From Methylotenera sp. (GTDB lineage Bacteria; Pseudomonadota; Gammaproteobacteria; Burkholderiales; Methylophilaceae): 64,000 bases of DNA. The stretch covers positions 124,001 to 188,000 of the forward strand of contig NZ_JAUXOY010000027.1 of the NCBI RefSeq assembly GCF_030684185.1, written 5' to 3'. How positions within the stretch are numbered: position 1 is the stretch's first letter; the number at the start of each line of letters is the position of its first letter. The position numbers and the translations under genes are program-made. Shown here in pieces: positions 42,220 to 52,483 of the stretch. Under the pieces are notes generated by a model. The model searched no databases. It was given only the letters and a program-made list of their open reading frames with translations, and was not told the DNA's origin.

Positions 42220-44982
42220 CTATAGTGTGTGAATTTTAATGCCATGTTGAAGAACTAGCCGTTTTAATTCTGGCACACAGGAACCACATTCCGTGCCACA
42301 TTTCAATTTATTTTGAAGTGTGATTAAATCTGCGCCTAGTTGTATGGTGTCAGTAATGTCGTTTTCAGCTACATCTAAACAATTACATACGATTTTACCG
42401 CGGCTACGCTGACCTGCTGGCGGCAAACTTAGCGGCGCTAACGCCCAGCGGCGTAACTCAGGGCTAAATTCACCAGTGGTCATTATATCTTTTAACCAGT
42501 CTGAGGCCAGGGTTTCGCCTACCAAGCGGACGCCAGTAACTTCAGGGTTGTTATTGGATAGATTATTTTCAACCAGAATACGTTTGCTAACTCCACGTTT
42601 AGCATCAATATAATTGAGTAGTGGCATGTCATCTGTCATGCCAAGTATGGCATCAATTTCAGCAATTAATGTGGCTTCAGGCGCTGCCTTATGTGCCGCA
42701 CGTAAAACTAACATGCCAGCGTGGTGTTCGGTGGCGCGACCAAATAAGCCGCAACTGGCATATTCAAAGTTGGTTAATAAAACACGTACTTTTTGTAGCA
42801 AGCTTAAATCTTGAATAGTGCGCATTACCGTCATGCGCCAGGGCAACTCTAATTTTTCAATTTTAATTGCGGTATGCTTGAGTTCTGGCTGTTTTGAGGT
42901 TTTATCAAAAGCTGCAGGCATCAATGCATTTACACCCAAGCCATGCATAAACTGGCTTCCCCAGTGCATGGCAATAAAGGTTTGTGAGGGTTTAACTTCA
43001 TTCGATGTTTGCGCTGGCAGCACTAAGCTTCCGCGTTTATTGCTCACTTTCACAATGTCGCCATGTTTAATCGAACGTCGCGTCATATCATCTGCACTCA
43101 TATGAATAACAGCCTCTTCCGCATGATTAAATAACTGTGCAACCGACCCTGTGCGGCTCATGCCATGCCATTGGTCACGCAGGCGACCTGTCAGCAGGTG
43201 CAGTGGGTGACGTGCATCAGTTTTATCTGCAGTACCTTTGTAGGTCACATTCACAAATTGTGCTCTGCCATCCGGTTTTTGAAACATGCCATCTGCGTAT
43301 AGACGTGCTTTGCCAGTAACGTCGCCGGTAATAAATGGCCATTGTTGTGGGCCTTGTTCATCAAGTAAGGCGTAGCTTAAACCTGTGATATCTAAATCAC
43401 GACCACGTGTGGTTTCTCGGTGTTCGTTAAAAATTTGTTCAGCACTAGTGTAAGGAAATAGGGTTTTAGTCGCGCCCTTCGACAAGCCCAAGGTACGGTT
43501 GGTCGCCAAACGTTTTTCTAAACGCTGTGCAAAGTCCACCATAATTTCCCAATCATGACGTGCTTCGGCAGGGGGTTGTACCGCTGGGTTTACATGAGTA
43601 ATGCGGCGCTCAGAGTTGGTGACAGAGCCTTCTTTTTCGCCCCATGTACTCGCTGGTAACAAAATATCGGCATATTGGCAGGTATCTGTGTTGCTGAAGG
43701 CATCTTGTACCACGACTAATTCAGCCTTGTTTAAAGCTAATAGTACGTTATTAAGGTCTGGCATGGAATGCGCAGGGTTAGTGCAGGCAATCCAAATGGC
43801 TTTGATGCTGCCATCTTTAATCGCGTCGAACATCTCGACAGCTGTTTTACCAGGTGTTTCTGGCACACTTTCTACGTTCCAGAGTTTTGCTACTTCTGCG
43901 CGATGCTCAGCATTGTCCATATCACGGTGACCAGACAAGAGATTGGCCATGCCGCCCACCTCGCGCCCACCCATCGCATTAGGTTGACCTGTGAGTGATA
44001 GCGGCCCGGCACCTAACTTGCCTATTTGCCCCGTGGCCAAGTGCAAGTTAATCAATGCGGCGTTTTTATCAGTACCATGAATAGATTGATTTAGCCCTTG
44101 GCAATACATAGACAAACTCGGCCCTTTGCCGAACCATTTGGCCGCAGTAATGATGTCTGCTTCTTTGACGCCGCAAATGTCAGCCACCATCTTTGGCGTG
44201 TATTCACGGATGGTTTCTTTCAATTCCGCAAAGCCGTTGGTATGGGCGTTGATGTACGCCATATCAAGCAGACCTTCCCACAGCATCACATGTAACATGC
44301 CATTGAATAACGCTACATCGGTTCCTGGCAAAATCGCAAGGTGTAAATCAGCCGCCTGTGCGGTGTCGGTGCGGCGCGGATCCACCACGATTATTTTCAG
44401 GTTAGGATTTTTTGTCCTGGCATCTTCAATGCGCCTAAAAATAATAGGGTGGGCAAACACAGTATTTGAGCCAGCAATAAACAAACAATCAGTATGGTCA
44501 ATATCTTCATAACAGGCCGGCGGGGCATCAGCACCCAGTGTTGCTTTATATCCAGTGACTGCGGAACTCATACATAGCCGTGAATTAGTGTCAACGTTGT
44601 TTGTACCAATCAAGCCCTTGGCAAGCTTATTAAATACATAATAATCCTCGGTCAACAATTGACCTGAGATATAAAAAGCTACAGCATCGGGGCCGTGTTT
44701 CTCGATTGTTTGCGCAAATTTCTCGGTTAAATAGTCTAAGGAATCATCCCAGGAAACACGCTTGCGGATTGCATCGCGTGTTAAACGCATTTCAGGATAC
44801 AGCAAGCGATTGTCAAGCTTTGCGGTAAGGTGTAGCGTAGCGCCTTTAGTGCATAAACGCCCAAAGTTGGCAGGGTGATCAGGATCTCCTTTGACATCGA
44901 CAATTATGTCATTTTCGGAGTGAATGATGACGCCGCAGCCCACGCCACAGTAGCAACAAGTTGATTTGGTTTGTTTAATCAA
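42220..44982 (-). CDS. nasA: Assimilatory nitrate reductase catalytic subunit with C-terminal BFD domain
   Basis: NasA reduces nitrate to nitrite in the cytoplasm with a molybdopterin guanine dinucleotide cofactor and a [4Fe-4S] cluster. It has 920 residues. The cluster motif is C9-x2-C12-x3-C16 plus the Cys in GRLCTKG. The active-site region is TNSRLCMSSAV, and the C-terminal molybdopterin-binding segment contains LLTGRLRDQWHGMSRTG. An added BFD-like [2Fe-2S] domain at the end shows IVCNCLDVAEND and CGTECGSC. It is the last gene of the nitrate operon, 12 bases after nirD. Confidence 0.95.
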   Translation of the reverse strand: MIKQTKSTCCYCGVGCGVIIHSENDIIVDVKGDPDHPANFGRLCTKGATLHLTAKLDNRLLYPEMRLTRDAIRKRVSWDDSLDYLTEKFAQTIEKHGPDAVAFYISGQLLTEDYYVFNKLAKGLIGTNNVDTNSRLCMSSAVTGYKATLGADAPPACYEDIDHTDCLFIAGSNTVFAHPIIFRRIEDARTKNPNLKIIVVDPRRTDTAQAADLHLAILPGTDVALFNGMLHVMLWEGLLDMAYINAHTNGFAELKETIREYTPKMVADICGVKEADIITAAKWFGKGPSLSMYCQGLNQSIHGTDKNAALINLHLATGQIGKLGAGPLSLTGQPNAMGGREVGGMANLLSGHRDMDNAEHRAEVAKLWNVESVPETPGKTAVEMFDAIKDGSIKAIWIACTNPAHSMPDLNNVLLALNKAELVVVQDAFSNTDTCQYADILLPASTWGEKEGSVTNSERRITHVNPAVQPPAEARHDWEIMVDFAQRLEKRLATNRTLGLSKGATKTLFPYTSAEQIFNEHRETTRGRDLDITGLSYALLDEQGPQQWPFITGDVTGKARLYADGMFQKPDGRAQFVNVTYKGTADKTDARHPLHLLTGRLRDQWHGMSRTGSVAQLFNHAEEAVIHMSADDMTRRSIKHGDIVKVSNKRGSLVLPAQTSNEVKPSQTFIAMHWGSQFMHGLGVNALMPAAFDKTSKQPELKHTAIKIEKLELPWRMTVMRTIQDLSLLQKVRVLLTNFEYASCGLFGRATEHHAGMLVLRAAHKAAPEATLIAEIDAILGMTDDMPLLNYIDAKRGVSKRILVENNLSNNNPEVTGVRLVGETLASDWLKDIMTTGEFSPELRRWALAPLSLPPAGQRSRGKIVCNCLDVAENDITDTIQLGADLITLQNKLKCGTECGSCVPELKRLVLQHGIKIHTL

Positions 44983-44994
44983 AGCAGTTAATCT

Positions 44995-45333
44995 TTATAA
45001 CTCTAGGTCCTTTAATTCTGGATCTTTTAATTCCAGGTAAACAAAACCATTTTCAACTTTGGTGTTAAAGCAGGCCGTTTGTCCTACATCAGGTTCTTCA
45101 GCCTTTCCGTCAATCAAGCTTATTTTCCAGCTATGCATCGGGCAGGCGATTTTGTCGCCATAAACAATACCTTCCGATAATGGCCCGCCCTTGTGTGGGC
45201 ATTGATTGTTGATTGCGAAGATGCGGTCATCTTCTAAGCGGAACACGCCAATTTCAATGCCTTTACTACGGACAATACGAGCGCCTAATGCTGGAATTTC
45301 ATTTAAAGGTGCGACTTTAACCCAATGTGTCAT
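44995..45333 (-). CDS. nirD: Nitrite reductase small subunit NirD
   Basis: NirD is a Rieske-like subunit of the NADH-dependent assimilatory nitrite reductase. It has 112 residues. The Rieske ligands are intact (NQCPHKGGPLSEG and ACPMHSWKI), unlike NirD proteins that have lost them. The C-terminus carries a short repeated tail, LKDPELKDLEL, from duplicated DNA. It sits between nirB and nasA. Confidence 0.95.
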   Translation of the reverse strand: MTHWVKVAPLNEIPALGARIVRSKGIEIGVFRLEDDRIFAINNQCPHKGGPLSEGIVYGDKIACPMHSWKISLIDGKAEEPDVGQTACFNTKVENGFVYLELKDPELKDLEL

Positions 45334-45364
45334 ATACTTCTTTCAAAACTCTTAATAAAAATGA

Positions 45365-47821
45365 CTAAACTGAAATCGTCTCAAACTCTTTATGTTTATC
45401 GCGATTATTCACACGTTCTGCCCAAGGGTCTACAACACCCTGCAGGGCGAACAGCAATCGTTCGTATGCGGCTTTTCGCCCTTCAGAGTCTTCCAGTATG
45501 CGCTGTTTTACATACTCTAAACCAACACGTTCAATCCAGTGTACAGTTCTGTCTAAGTAGCGCGCTTCTTCGCGATAGATTTGGATGAATGCGCCTGAAT
45601 ATTCCAGCACTTCATCATGACCTTTTACCTTACAAAGGAACTGTGCAGCTTCGGTTTTAATGCCACCGTTACCCCCTACATAGATTTCCCAGCCCGAATC
45701 TACCCCAATGATGCCAACATCTTTAATACCTGATTCAGCACAGTTGCGCGGGCAACCTGAGACCGCAAACTTCACCTTATGCGGCGCCCACATGTGATCG
45801 AATGCTTTTTCAATATCAATACCCATTTGTGTGGAGTTTTGAGTACCAAATCGGCAGAATTCTGAACCAACACAAGTTTTTACGGTGCGGATTCCTTTGG
45901 CGTATGCATAGCCGGAAGGCATATCCAAGTCTTTCCACATGCCCATCAAGTCTTCTTTTTTTACTCCAAGCAAATCAATGCGCTGACCGCCTGTGACTTT
46001 CACCATCGGCACTGCATATTTATCTGCCACATCAGCAATTTTACGTAATTGATCTGGCGTGGTAACACCGCCATACATACGCGGGATGACTGAAAATGTG
46101 CCATCTTTTTGAATGTTGGCGTGTACACGCTCGTTAATAAAACGTGATTGTGGATCGTCTACAGCCTCATGTGGCCAGCTAGAAAGCAGATAATAATTAA
46201 GCGCAGGTCGACAAGTAGCGCAGCCATTTGGTGTGCGCCAGGCCATACCTTTCATTGCATCTGGAATATTTAAGTATTTATGTGCACGAATCTCTGCCCG
46301 CACTTCTTCATGATTTTTATCCGAGCAGCCACATATTGCTTTACTGGTAGATGGAGGTGCGTAACCTCCGCCTAAAGTAGAAGCAAGTATTTGCTCCACC
46401 AAACCTACGCATGAACCACAGCTTGAACCTGCTTTCGTCTGCTTTTTCACATCATCTATCGTGAATAGACCTTGGTCTTGAATGGCTTTTACAATGGTAC
46501 CTTTACACACGCCATTACAACCGCATACTTCCATTTCATTGTTCATGGCTGCGGCTTTGTTTTGACCTTGATGCCCAGTGTTACCCAAAGAGTCTTGACC
46601 AAACATCAGATGGTCGCGAATCTCATGAATGGCTTTGCCATCTCTAAGCATTTGAAAATACCACGAACCGTCCGTGGTATCCCCATAAAGCACGCCGCCT
46701 ATGATTTTGTCATTTTTGATGACGAGCTTTTTGTATATCCCGCCTACTGCGTCGTGTAAAACTATTTCTTCAGTGTCTGAATCACCAGTAAAATCACCTG
46801 CGCTGAATAAATCAATGCCAGTGACCTTTAATTTTGTTGAAGTGACTGAGCCCTTATATAAGCCAATGCCAAAATTAGCTAAGTGGGTTGCACATACTTT
46901 TGCCATTTCAAATAATGGTGCAACCAGGCCATATGAAATGCCACGGTGTGCAACACATTCACCCACCGCGTAAATGCGTGGGTCATAAGTTTGCATGGTG
47001 TCGTTCACCACAATACCTTTGTTACAATAAATTCCGGCAGATTCAGCCAGTGCGAAGTTTGGGCGTATGCCTATTGCCATTACCACTAAATCGGCAGCAA
47101 TTTCCAGGCCATCAGTAAAGCGCGCAGTTTTGACTCGGCACTTTCCATTAGCATCAGGGGTATCACCAATTAACAGTTCGGTATTTTTTTGCAGTAAGAA
47201 ATTAAGGCCTTTAGCTTCCAGATTCTTTTGCAGCATTTTTCCTGCGGTTTTATCAAGCTGCTTTTCTAATAGCCATTCATTTTTGTGTACCACTGTTACT
47301 TCCATGCCCTGAATTTTCAGGCCGTTAGCTGCCTCCAGACCAAGCAAGCCGCCACCAATCACCACCGCATGTTTATGCGTTTTTGCTGTGGCTATCATCT
47401 CGTTAGTATCTTTAATGTCGCGATAACCAATCACGCCCTCTAAATCCTTCCCTGGAATTGGCAACATAAAAGGTTTTGAGCCTGTAGCCAGCAGCAACCG
47501 GTCATATTCCGCACTTGTTCCATCTTCCGTATATACCACGCGATTTTTGCGATCAATCTTATTGATACGTGCATTTGTGTACAACGTGATGTTGTGTTCT
47601 GCATACCATTCACGGGTATTTAAGATAATGTCATCAACAGTTTGCTCATTCGCCAACACTGGCGATAGCATGATGCGGTTGTAGTTAGGGTAGGGCTCAT
47701 CACCAAACACAGTAATGTCATAAAGTTCAGGTGCTATTTTTAATAGTTCCTCAACCGTACGCATACCTGCCATACCGTTACCCACTACTACTAGTTTCAT
47801 CTTTGATGGAGTTTTCTGCAT
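45365..47821 (-). CDS. nirB: NADH-dependent nitrite reductase large subunit NirB
   Basis: NirB reduces nitrite to ammonium using FAD, iron-sulfur clusters and sirohaem. It has 818 residues from the ATG at 47821; an ATG at 47800 (MKLVVVGNGMAG) and a TTG at 47854 are alternatives. Domains: an FAD/NAD(P) oxidoreductase (about 1-410), a BFD-like [2Fe-2S] region (VCGCNGVCKGTI, GSSCGSCVGLVEQIL), then the sirohaem/[4Fe-4S] part with KTCVGSEFCRFGTQ and SGCPRNCAESG. It lies between the porin gene and nirD. Confidence 0.96.
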   Translation of the reverse strand: MQKTPSKMKLVVVGNGMAGMRTVEELLKIAPELYDITVFGDEPYPNYNRIMLSPVLANEQTVDDIILNTREWYAEHNITLYTNARINKIDRKNRVVYTEDGTSAEYDRLLLATGSKPFMLPIPGKDLEGVIGYRDIKDTNEMIATAKTHKHAVVIGGGLLGLEAANGLKIQGMEVTVVHKNEWLLEKQLDKTAGKMLQKNLEAKGLNFLLQKNTELLIGDTPDANGKCRVKTARFTDGLEIAADLVVMAIGIRPNFALAESAGIYCNKGIVVNDTMQTYDPRIYAVGECVAHRGISYGLVAPLFEMAKVCATHLANFGIGLYKGSVTSTKLKVTGIDLFSAGDFTGDSDTEEIVLHDAVGGIYKKLVIKNDKIIGGVLYGDTTDGSWYFQMLRDGKAIHEIRDHLMFGQDSLGNTGHQGQNKAAAMNNEMEVCGCNGVCKGTIVKAIQDQGLFTIDDVKKQTKAGSSCGSCVGLVEQILASTLGGGYAPPSTSKAICGCSDKNHEEVRAEIRAHKYLNIPDAMKGMAWRTPNGCATCRPALNYYLLSSWPHEAVDDPQSRFINERVHANIQKDGTFSVIPRMYGGVTTPDQLRKIADVADKYAVPMVKVTGGQRIDLLGVKKEDLMGMWKDLDMPSGYAYAKGIRTVKTCVGSEFCRFGTQNSTQMGIDIEKAFDHMWAPHKVKFAVSGCPRNCAESGIKDVGIIGVDSGWEIYVGGNGGIKTEAAQFLCKVKGHDEVLEYSGAFIQIYREEARYLDRTVHWIERVGLEYVKQRILEDSEGRKAAYERLLFALQGVVDPWAERVNNRDKHKEFETISV

Positions 47822-47855
47822 ATTTTTTATCTTATTGATGCTATTGAATAGCAAA

Positions 47856-49244
47856 TTAAAACGTGTACATCGCGGTTAGCCACAACTTATCGGTATCCCT
47901 GATGCGACCAGCATTGTATTGGTCACTTTCAGTAAATTTACCGTATTCCAGCTTGGTCATGATGTTGCTATTCACGTTGTAAGTAACGGCAGCATTCCAT
48001 TCTTTGCCGTATTTATTTCCTGTGCCACCGCCAACTTTGGCAAAATCCTGGTCAGCATTGATGAGGTGATAATCCGCAAAGAACATGAAGTCATCCAGGC
48101 GATAAGTTGCTGTGATAAATGTATCCTTAATGCCATCTCCAGGAGTTGCCAAGAACTTATCAACCCAGCCTTGAAACAAATGGTTAGTGCCAAATGGCGT
48201 TTGGAATGAGAATTTTCCATTATTGCTTGAGAGCTTTTCATGGTCGATGCGAATATTGAAAGCATCGATACCGACACCACCGCCTAATTTGTAATAATGC
48301 GCATCTATACGGCTGTCGCCGCCTGAGTAATCGGTTTGTTTTGCGTATTCCGCAGTGTAAAGCGCTCTTAAATTTGGGTTAAACGGATGGATTCCATCTA
48401 AACGCAAACCTAATGTTTTGTTGGATTGATTAGCAATAGCATTGAGTTTCCCGTTGTTATTTAACGTGCCTGCACCAAACCAGCCATTGCCAAACCCTAA
48501 GTCGTCAAACCTTGAAAAATAGCCATACCCAGTAATACTTTCTGTAGGAGAAATGCTGTATTTCATATTTGCAATCTCTAAAGCACCTGCGGTGCGATAT
48601 CTGGTATTGATTTGATTAACCGACTCAAAGTGCGCTAAATATACATTGGTATCAGGAATGGTTTTATTAGTCACGGAAATACCGTCAAAAACTTGCATCA
48701 CTTGCCTAAAGCCAATGTCGCCAATAAAACGCATGTTGTCCAAATTTGTTTGCTGGCGGCCCAAACGAAATTTGGTATTTTTAATCCCCATCCAGTCAAT
48801 GTAAGCCTGATTGATATTGGTTTGATCAGGGTCAACTACTTTAGCAAAACCAAGTCTATCAGGCTGATTTGATGCAGCATTAATGGGCGTAAAGCTGGTG
48901 CCATCATTGTAATTGTCATTTAGTTTTGCCACATTAATTAGCTGAGCGGCAAGGCTGAAATTATGAAAAGGGGAGGTTTGCCAGCCAATCAAACTACGCA
49001 AAGTAAAAGCATTTGCATCTTCCAGTGCTCTGGCTGGCGTAAGTACTGGCGCATTGCCATCTTGCTGTACGTTTTCATAACGAAACCTGAAGCTAGTCAT
49101 TGGTTTACCTTCCTTAATTGAATCAAGGAACGTGTATTCAGGCTCAGTCTGCTCATCCGCATAAGCCGATTGCGCCATGCTTGCGATTGCTAGTCCTGTG
49201 CAAGCCATCAGAAAATTTAACTTGAATGTAAGATTTTGTTTCAC
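47856..49244 (-). CDS. Alginate-export-type outer-membrane porin in the nitrate operon
   Basis: This is an outer-membrane beta-barrel of about 462 residues resembling the alginate_exp porin family, with a terminal aromatic (AMYTF). The GTG at 49244 is preferred: AAGGA lies upstream and it starts a signal peptide (MKQNLTFKLNFLMACTGLAI, cleavage near AYADE). Longer frames to 49370 run into the upstream ATPase gene. Barrel motifs include FRLGRQQTNLDNMRFIGDIG. It lies inside the nitrate operon between the transporter ATPase and nirB, so a role in letting nitrate or nitrite across the outer membrane is a fair inference. Confidence 0.8.
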   Translation of the reverse strand: MKQNLTFKLNFLMACTGLAIASMAQSAYADEQTEPEYTFLDSIKEGKPMTSFRFRYENVQQDGNAPVLTPARALEDANAFTLRSLIGWQTSPFHNFSLAAQLINVAKLNDNYNDGTSFTPINAASNQPDRLGFAKVVDPDQTNINQAYIDWMGIKNTKFRLGRQQTNLDNMRFIGDIGFRQVMQVFDGISVTNKTIPDTNVYLAHFESVNQINTRYRTAGALEIANMKYSISPTESITGYGYFSRFDDLGFGNGWFGAGTLNNNGKLNAIANQSNKTLGLRLDGIHPFNPNLRALYTAEYAKQTDYSGGDSRIDAHYYKLGGGVGIDAFNIRIDHEKLSSNNGKFSFQTPFGTNHLFQGWVDKFLATPGDGIKDTFITATYRLDDFMFFADYHLINADQDFAKVGGGTGNKYGKEWNAAVTYNVNSNIMTKLEYGKFTESDQYNAGRIRDTDKLWLTAMYTF

Positions 49245-49287
49245 GTGAGATTCCTTATTGAATGTAATATATTTCTGTATTGAATGC

Positions 49288-50124
49288 TTAAGCAGCTTTT
49301 TTTGCATGGCGTTCATATAAGAATCGTAATACTTCGCTACGCAAATGGTTGTAGTCTGTATCTTCAGCAAGTGCCAAGCGCGCCCTTGGCCTAGGTAGAT
49401 TTACTTCTAGAATCTCGCCAATGCCTGCGGATGGGCCATTAGTCATCATCACTACACGGTCAGAGAGCAGAATTGCCTCATCTACGTCATGGGTGACCAT
49501 TACCGCAGTACAGCCAGATTTCGCCATTATCTTCATGAGCTCATCTTGTAAGTTAGCGCGGGTTAAGGCATCCAACGCGCCGAACGGTTCGTCAAGCAAC
49601 AATACTTTTGGCTCCATTGCTAAAGCTCTCGCAATGCCAACGCGCTGCTTCATACCGCCAGAAATTTCATTCGGACGTTTATCGGTCGCGTGGGTTAAAC
49701 CAACAAGCTCTAGCGCGGCATTAGTGCGAGTTTTAAGTTGAGTTTTAGGCTCTTTCTTTTCAGCGCTGGTGCCAAATACACGCTCTACTGCCAGATAAAC
49801 ATTTTCATAACAGGTGAGCCATGGCAGTAGTGAATGGTTTTGAAAAACTACTGCACGTTGCGGTCCTGGTCCGGCAATTTCTCGACCTGCACAGAAAAGC
49901 AACCCCTCTGTAGGTTGTGTTAATCCTGCAATGAGATTTAATACAGTAGACTTCCCGCAACCTGAGTGACCAATAATTGAGACAAACTCACCTTCTCTAA
50001 TGCTGAGGTTGATATTTTTTAATGCATTGAAGTCACCTTTTTTAGTGGAAAATGTCATATCGACATTCTCTAACTGTACATATCTGTCGGAGTTAGCTTT
50101 TTCAGTAGTCAGTGTTTTTTCCAT
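49288..50124 (-). CDS. nrtD: Nitrate ABC transporter ATP-binding protein
   Basis: This is the 278-residue ATPase of the NrtABCD/SsuB-TauB type. Walker A is GHSGCGKST (about 52), the Q-loop lies in VVFQNHSLLPW, the signature is ISGGMKQRVGIARAL, and Walker B is VLLLDEPFGALD with an H-loop in VTHDVDEA. It has no C-terminal substrate-binding domain, so it is NrtD-like rather than NrtC. It is co-transcribed with the permease and binding protein. Confidence 0.92.
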   Translation of the reverse strand: MEKTLTTEKANSDRYVQLENVDMTFSTKKGDFNALKNINLSIREGEFVSIIGHSGCGKSTVLNLIAGLTQPTEGLLFCAGREIAGPGPQRAVVFQNHSLLPWLTCYENVYLAVERVFGTSAEKKEPKTQLKTRTNAALELVGLTHATDKRPNEISGGMKQRVGIARALAMEPKVLLLDEPFGALDALTRANLQDELMKIMAKSGCTAVMVTHDVDEAILLSDRVVMMTNGPSAGIGEILEVNLPRPRARLALAEDTDYNHLRSEVLRFLYERHAKKAA

Positions 50125-50176
50125 GATAATTCCTAAAATTTAATTAATTGGTTTTCTAATTAGTTTTGTAGATCAA

Positions 50177-51091
50177 TTACTCATAACTGAATTTTTTAGC
50201 GATTTGTGTCAGCGCTAGTTCTAAAAGCAAGCCAACAAAACCCACAACAAAAATTGCAATGATGATATGTTCCACATTCAAATTGTTCCATTCATCCCAC
50301 ACCCAGAATCCAATACCAACGCCACCAGTGAGCATTTCAGCAGCAACAATCACCAGCCATGCCACGCCGATTGAAAGACGCACACCTGTCATCATGTAAG
50401 GTAAAGCAAAGGGAAACAGTATCTTGGTGAAAATTTTCCACTCACTCAGATTTAACACCTTAGCTACATTCATGTAGTCTTGCGGCACCTTGCTTACGCC
50501 TACTGATGTGTTGATGATCATTGGCCAAATTGCTGAAATGAAGATTACCCAAATTGCTGCGGGATTCGCCGCTTTAAAAACAAGAAGTCCGATAGGTAGC
50601 CATGCTAGTGGTGATACCGGGCGAAGCAAGCTAATGACTGGTGCAGCCATGCGTGATATAAAGTTAAAACGGCCGATAATGAACCCTAGCGGAATGCCGA
50701 TTAACGCAGCTAGCCCAAAACCCAGAGCCACACGTTGCAGCGAAGCAACAATATTCCAGCCAACACCTTTGTCATTAGGGCCATGGTCATAAAAAGGGTC
50801 ACTAAATAACGCAACAGCAGAGCTCCATGTTTTGAGAGGCCCAGGCAAGTTCGGTGATTGATGCGAGATCAATGTCCAAATTGCAAGCAACATCAAAATG
50901 CCAAAGACAGGAGGTAATAACCATTTAAAGAAACTATAAACCTGAACATTTAGGTAGCTGGACTTGTTATTAGTGATGCCAGTAACTTTTGGAATCTCAG
51001 AATTAGTGACTGATTCTTTTTTTCTTAAAATTGTGTCTTTGTTTTTCATGATGATTTTTAAGCTCTCTTTACTTATGCTGATTGCGCTCAT
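50177..51091 (-). CDS. nrtB: Nitrate ABC transporter permease NrtB
   Basis: This is the inner-membrane permease of the nitrate importer, 304 residues. The ATG at 51091 has AAGGAG six bases upstream; a Met at 51049 is an alternative. An N-terminal cytoplasmic stretch of about 55 residues precedes six transmembrane helices. The EAA-type loop and SIGVAWLVIVAAEMLTGGVG match the NrtB/SsuC family. It lies 30 bases after nrtA. Confidence 0.93.
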   Translation of the reverse strand: MSAISISKESLKIIMKNKDTILRKKESVTNSEIPKVTGITNNKSSYLNVQVYSFFKWLLPPVFGILMLLAIWTLISHQSPNLPGPLKTWSSAVALFSDPFYDHGPNDKGVGWNIVASLQRVALGFGLAALIGIPLGFIIGRFNFISRMAAPVISLLRPVSPLAWLPIGLLVFKAANPAAIWVIFISAIWPMIINTSVGVSKVPQDYMNVAKVLNLSEWKIFTKILFPFALPYMMTGVRLSIGVAWLVIVAAEMLTGGVGIGFWVWDEWNNLNVEHIIIAIFVVGFVGLLLELALTQIAKKFSYE

Positions 51092-51121
51092 AGTTGCTCC
51101 TTAATTTCTTTTAAGTCATCT

Positions 51122-52429
51122 TTAGGCTTTTATTTTGAATGAGGCCGCATAGGCCGCTGGATTTTTACCATCCCACACCACGCCATCCATTAGCTTGCTT
51201 GTACGCATAACATCTTTAGGCACGCTAATGCCTAGTTGTGATGCTGCTTCAGAATACAGCTTCACTTGGTTGATTTTGCTAGCCACTGCCAAATAATCAG
51301 GATCTGCTTTTAGCAAGCCCCAGCGTTTATGCTGTGTCAGGAACCACATGCCATCTGACAGGTATGGGAAGTTCACCTTGCCGTCTTCAAAAAACTTCAT
51401 GAAGTTAGGGTCTTTCCACTTTTTGCCAATGCCATTGTCATAATCACCAATAAAGCGACCGGCAATTACTTCTTCTGGTGCATTCACGTAAGCTTTACCA
51501 GAAATCAATTTAGCAACTTTGGCTCGGTTTTCAGTGGCTTCTATGTAGCGACAGGCGTCTAAAATGGCCATAATCATGGCACGCGAAGTGTTTGGATTTT
51601 TTGCCACAAATTCGGCAGTAGTACCTAATACCTTTTCAGGATGGTCCACCCAAATGTCTTGTGAAGTGGCAACGGTATAACCTACCTTGTCATAAATCGC
51701 ACGGGCATTCCAAGGCTCACCTACGCAATAGCCATCCATATTGCCAATACGCATATTGGCGACCATTTGCGGTGGCGGTACGACAATCGTTTTTACATCT
51801 TTAACGGGGTTAATACCATTGGCTGCAAGCCAGTAGTTAAGCCACATGGCATGCGTGCCAGTAGGAAATGTTTGTGCAAAAGTGAAGTCTCGGTTTTCAT
51901 TATCTAGCAATCGCTTTAGGCTATGACCATCTTTAACACCCTTATCTTTCAGTTGATTAGCTAAAGTGATTCCTTGCCCATTATGGTTAAGCGTCATCAG
52001 CACCGCCATGTCTTTTTGCTGACCACCGATACCGAGTTGCACGCCATAAACCAGGCCGTATAAAACATGTGCTGCATGTAACTCGCCATTAACGGTTTTA
52101 TCGCGAATAGCGGCCCAAGATGCTTCCTTGGAAGGAGTGATTTTGATGCCATATTTCTTATCAAAACCCATTTCGGCAGCTACAACGATAGGGGCACAAT
52201 CTGTAAGTGGAATAAAACCAATCTTTACTTCGGTAATTTCAGGAGCATCAGAGCCTGCTGCATAAGCTTGAGTACTGATGCTTTTTGGCACTAGACCCAT
52301 CACTGTAGCTGCGCCGAAGGCACCCGCAGCAGTGGTGCGAAAAAAATCACGGCGACCATTGTTTACAGAGTTACTATTTTCTATAACAGGTTTAACGTTC
52401 ATATCTGGGGTGCTGTCGTAAGTGCTCAT
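51122..52429 (-). CDS. nrtA: Nitrate-binding protein NrtA, Tat-exported
   Basis: This is the periplasmic nitrate-binding protein of the ABC importer, 435 residues. An unusually long N-terminus of about 25 residues precedes a twin-arginine signal (GRRDFFRTTAAGAFGAATVMG, cleavage near AYAAG). The binding-protein core follows, with KIGFIPLTDCAPIVVAAEMGF, LNHNGQGITLA, YCVGEPWNARA and DPNFMKFFEDG. It is the first structural gene after the NasT-responsive leader. The Tat signal makes it an exported NrtA rather than the cytoplasmic sensor NasS. Confidence 0.93.
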   Translation of the reverse strand: MSTYDSTPDMNVKPVIENSNSVNNGRRDFFRTTAAGAFGAATVMGLVPKSISTQAYAAGSDAPEITEVKIGFIPLTDCAPIVVAAEMGFDKKYGIKITPSKEASWAAIRDKTVNGELHAAHVLYGLVYGVQLGIGGQQKDMAVLMTLNHNGQGITLANQLKDKGVKDGHSLKRLLDNENRDFTFAQTFPTGTHAMWLNYWLAANGINPVKDVKTIVVPPPQMVANMRIGNMDGYCVGEPWNARAIYDKVGYTVATSQDIWVDHPEKVLGTTAEFVAKNPNTSRAMIMAILDACRYIEATENRAKVAKLISGKAYVNAPEEVIAGRFIGDYDNGIGKKWKDPNFMKFFEDGKVNFPYLSDGMWFLTQHKRWGLLKADPDYLAVASKINQVKLYSEAASQLGISVPKDVMRTSKLMDGVVWDGKNPAAYAASFKIKA

Positions 52430-52483
52430 TTTTTTCTCCTAAAATAAATCAATCTAAAGCTATTCATCTAAAAATTTGGCCCA

